Assembly (NCBI GenBank): GCA_018814245.1
Contig: JAHIZN010000317.1
Location: 1 to 25,108 of the forward strand
Source: a bacterium
GTDB taxonomy: Bacteria; UBA9089; CG2-30-40-21
Reading direction: 5' to 3'
Length of the DNA: 25,108 nt
Part shown: one piece after another, positions 23,162-25,108 of the stretch
Numbering within the stretch: position 1 is the first letter of the stretch
Layout: every line of letters starts with the position of its first letter
Made by a program: the position numbers and the translations under genes
Notes under the pieces: model-generated
What the model was told of the DNA's origin: nothing
The model's input: the letters and a program-made list of their open reading frames with translations, nothing else
The model's database searches: none

Positions 23162-24054
23162 CTTATCAACCCCTTATTTGCAAAGCTGTAATAATCCTCT
23201 TTGTTCCTGCCGATGATGATATGGTCCAATACCTTTATGCCTACAAGTTTACAGGCATCTACAATAGTATTTGTTATCCTTGTATCCTCTACTGATGGCT
23301 CTGTCTCACCTGATGGATGATTATGAACCAGAATAATAGAAGATGCAGATTGCCATGTTGCCTCTTTTATAATCTCCCTTGGGTCAACGATGCTCGCATC
23401 AATACTGCCTTTGCTTATCTCGATATTATCAATAGGCTTATTCTTGACATCTAAAAGTATAATATGAAAGCACTCCTTTTTGGCATCCCTCAGGTAAGGA
23501 CCATAATACTCGGCTACATAGCCCATAGCCTCATCCGGGCTTTTAATTCCCTTCTGTTTTTGGGCACTCTCTACAGATAGCCGTTTGCCAATCTCTAATG
23601 CCGCCTTTATCTGAGAAGCCTTTGCCTCGCCTATCCCTTCAATCTTACAGAGCTCAGAGACAGGTGCAGAATCTATCCCCCGCAATGTGCCAAACCTATT
23701 CAACAGCCTCTTTGCCAATTCCTCTGCACTTATCCCTTCCCGACCTGTCCGCAGGATTATGGCAAAGAGCTTGGACAAGGAAAGTTTATCTGCCCCACCT
23801 TTAATCAGCATCTCTCGCGGTCTTTCCTCTTTTACCCATTTATGGATAGGCAGATTATCCCGCAGTTGTCCGGCTCGTTTTTTCACCTCTTCTCTAACCC
23901 TTCGACAGTCCTCTTCGGTCTTAAGCTGCAGTTGCTCTATTACCTCTTCGGCTTTCTCGGTCTCTATCATTACTCTGGACTTGAAGAACACCTTCCCTTT
24001 GGTGCTTATCAGCGGATAGATTAAATTTTGGGCAAGAAAATCAAGTATATCCAT
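23158..24054 (-). CDS. radC: RadC-family (UPF0758) JAB/MPN-domain protein with N-terminal extension
   Basis: A 298-residue protein. Residues ~70-160 carry the RadC N-terminal part: EERPREMLIKGGADKLSLSK, FAIILRTG, and a helix-hairpin-helix KIEGIGEAKASQIKAAL at about 137-153. Residues ~170-298 are the JAB/MPN domain with the metal-site motif HNHPSG (244-249), Asp257 and DHIIIG (277-282), all present. About 68 extra residues precede the usual start; they are highly charged, helical, and include a KSRVMIETEKAEEVIEQL segment. Typical RadC is ~225 residues. Its biochemical role is unsettled; the family is named for a supposed repair function and is often associated with mobile and defence DNA. A short GAGGT site precedes the ATG. 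Its neighbours are an ABC-2 stump downstream and an HsdR fragment upstream. Confidence 0.92.
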   Translation of the reverse strand: MDILDFLAQNLIYPLISTKGKVFFKSRVMIETEKAEEVIEQLQLKTEEDCRRVREEVKKRAGQLRDNLPIHKWVKEERPREMLIKGGADKLSLSKLFAIILRTGREGISAEELAKRLLNRFGTLRGIDSAPVSELCKIEGIGEAKASQIKAALEIGKRLSVESAQKQKGIKSPDEAMGYVAEYYGPYLRDAKKECFHIILLDVKNKPIDNIEISKGSIDASIVDPREIIKEATWQSASSIILVHNHPSGETEPSVEDTRITNTIVDACKLVGIKVLDHIIIGRNKEDYYSFANKGLIR

Positions 24055-24246
24055 TAGTTATACCTCAATCAAATCTTGTATTTTGCCATTAAACATCATT
24101 TTCCCAACTCCCCTATCATTTTTTACTTTTTTTTGTAAGGATATATCTATCGGATTAGATTGTTAAAATGGTAAATCTTGCCTTTCTTGCTTATCATCAG
24201 ATAAACTGAGTTACCGTTAATACCATGATTGTGGAGATGACTTCCA

Positions 24247-25008
24247 TCACTGCTCTACCCAATAATCCGCCAGCACTTCGGCCTGCTTAAGCACTGTATC
24301 AACGGCTTTTTGTTGTTTGTCCGGCGGGTATCCGTATTTATTCATGGTACGCTTCACAATGACCATGAGCTTAGCCCTGGCACTCTCTTTCATTGTCTAA
24401 TCTATTGTTGCGTTTCTACGAACCTTATCCGCTATTTCACAGGCTATGTTTTTCAGTGTCTCATCGCCTAAAATCTTTACCGCACTGTCGTTAATTTCCA
24501 ATGCAGTGTAAAATGCAAATTCGTCTTTCGTCAATTTTAGCTTCTCTGCCAAGCCGTCTATTGTCCGTATTTTCCCGGCAATTTCCAGTAGTTCCTCGAT
24601 TATTTCGGCAGTTGTCAAAAGGTTATTCTGGTACTTCTTGATTGATGCCTCCAGCATCTCCAGAAGATTCTTCCCTTCTGTAATATTGAATTTCAGCCGC
24701 ACCTTGATTTCGTCATTGAGAATCTTCTTCAAGAGTTCAAGGGCAAGGTTCTTGTGCTCCATCTTTTTTACATCTTGCAGAAATTTTTCAGACAGTAGCG
24801 AAATGTCCGGCTTTTTAATTCCTGCTGCATCGAAAATATCCACAACTTTGGTTGATTCAACCGCCTGATTCACAATCTGCCGAATAGCGGATTCATAATT
24901 CTTTTTATCACTGTTATCACCCTCGCCTTCAAACTTGAGCAAGCGTGCCCGAACGGCTTGGAAAAAAGCGATTTCATTGGTCAAAGCAATGTGCTGCTTC
25001 AGACAAAA
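24247..25008 (-). pseudogene. Type I restriction HsdR, C-terminal fragment with in-frame amber
   Basis: The open sequence matches the C-terminal (DUF3387-like) part of HsdR: LTNEIAFFQAVRARLLKFEG, ESAIRQIVNQAVES, then a long helical region. It ends IADKVRRNATID, where a TAG (24397-24399) stands in for an expected Trp codon. Reading through it, the frame continues TMKESARAKLMVIVKRTMNK and YGYPPDKQQKAVDTVLKQAE to a stop at 24247. Everything N-terminal (nuclease, helicase motors) is missing: a TGA closes the frame at 25009-25011 and MITE copy F starts ~60 bp further. No hsdM or hsdS is in the window. This is a dead restriction gene. Confidence 0.82.
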
Positions 25009-25070
25009 TCATAATTTTCTTCAATTTAAGTTAGCGATTTGGGAACTTGTCAGCTAATAGCTATTGCAAC

Positions 25071-25108
25071 AAAAAGGGAAAGAGCCACAAAGGGTGTATA
25101 TCTTAGGA
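25071..25108. mobile_element. MITE-like element, copy F, left end only
   Basis: AAAGGGAAAGAGCCACAAAG followed by GGTGTATATCTTAGGA matches the left end of the other copies, then the window ends. It lies just upstream of the point where HsdR homology stops. Confidence 0.65.

Noticed and set aside
24070..24130. A 13-codon frame (MMFNGKIQDLIEV) just upstream of radC on the minus strand.
   Set aside because: Too short and without a recognisable family; it could be a leader peptide or chance.

Overview
The window is about 25 kb of AT-leaning DNA from a Gram-negative-type (diderm) bacterium. It has TolC-type outer-membrane channels, periplasmic adaptors with lipoprotein-like signals and RodA. Intergenic spaces are crowded with short palindromes, 7-, 8- and 9-bp tandem repeats and MITE-like elements. 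This texture is common in uncultured candidate-phylum and planctomycete-like genomes, but I cannot name the organism from sequence alone. No rRNA, tRNA or CRISPR array was seen.

Layout. (1) 191-5020, plus strand: a tightly coupled operon. It encodes a beta-class adenine DNA methyltransferase, a GHKL-type ATPase, a STAS-like DUF4325 protein, a PIN-domain nuclease, a 70-residue stump of a helicase-type restriction subunit and an unknown 53-residue protein, and it ends in a hairpin terminator. (2) 5155-6994: a single-domain response regulator and a GAF/HD-GYP protein. (3) 7504-8829: RodA. (4) 9225-13884, minus strand: a MacAB-TolC-like export operon, with a frameshifted permease and an adaptor carrying an in-frame 126-bp heptamer-repeat insertion. 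(5) 14378-15239, minus: a Spy/CpxP-like periplasmic protein behind a decayed anti-sigma-factor-like gene. (6) 15605-19021, minus: a TetR-TolC-adaptor-RND efflux locus that is largely wrecked. TetR is frameshifted, and adaptor and pump have collapsed into one remnant by two deletions. (7) 19190-23048: a mobile-element nest. One MITE copy is split by a 2565-bp IS4-like insertion sequence with 17-bp terminal inverted repeats and a probable 8-bp target duplication. That IS itself carries another copy of the same MITE. (8) 23057-25008, minus: RadC, a 34-residue ABC-2 permease stump beside a MITE end, and a C-terminal HsdR fragment with an in-frame amber codon. A further MITE end runs off the window.

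How it fits together. The theme is defence and export genes being eroded by small repeats. Both restriction nucleases (helicase-type and HsdR) survive only as fragments, while the methyltransferase and the ATPase/STAS-like/PIN trio look intact. That trio, sitting where methylase and restriction subunit would usually be adjacent, is the best candidate for an undescribed system: a partner-switch-like regulator coupled to a nuclease. The second theme is heptameric tandem repeats. One is fixed in frame inside an exported adaptor. Another overlaps the start codon of an adaptor and puts ATGs in different frames.
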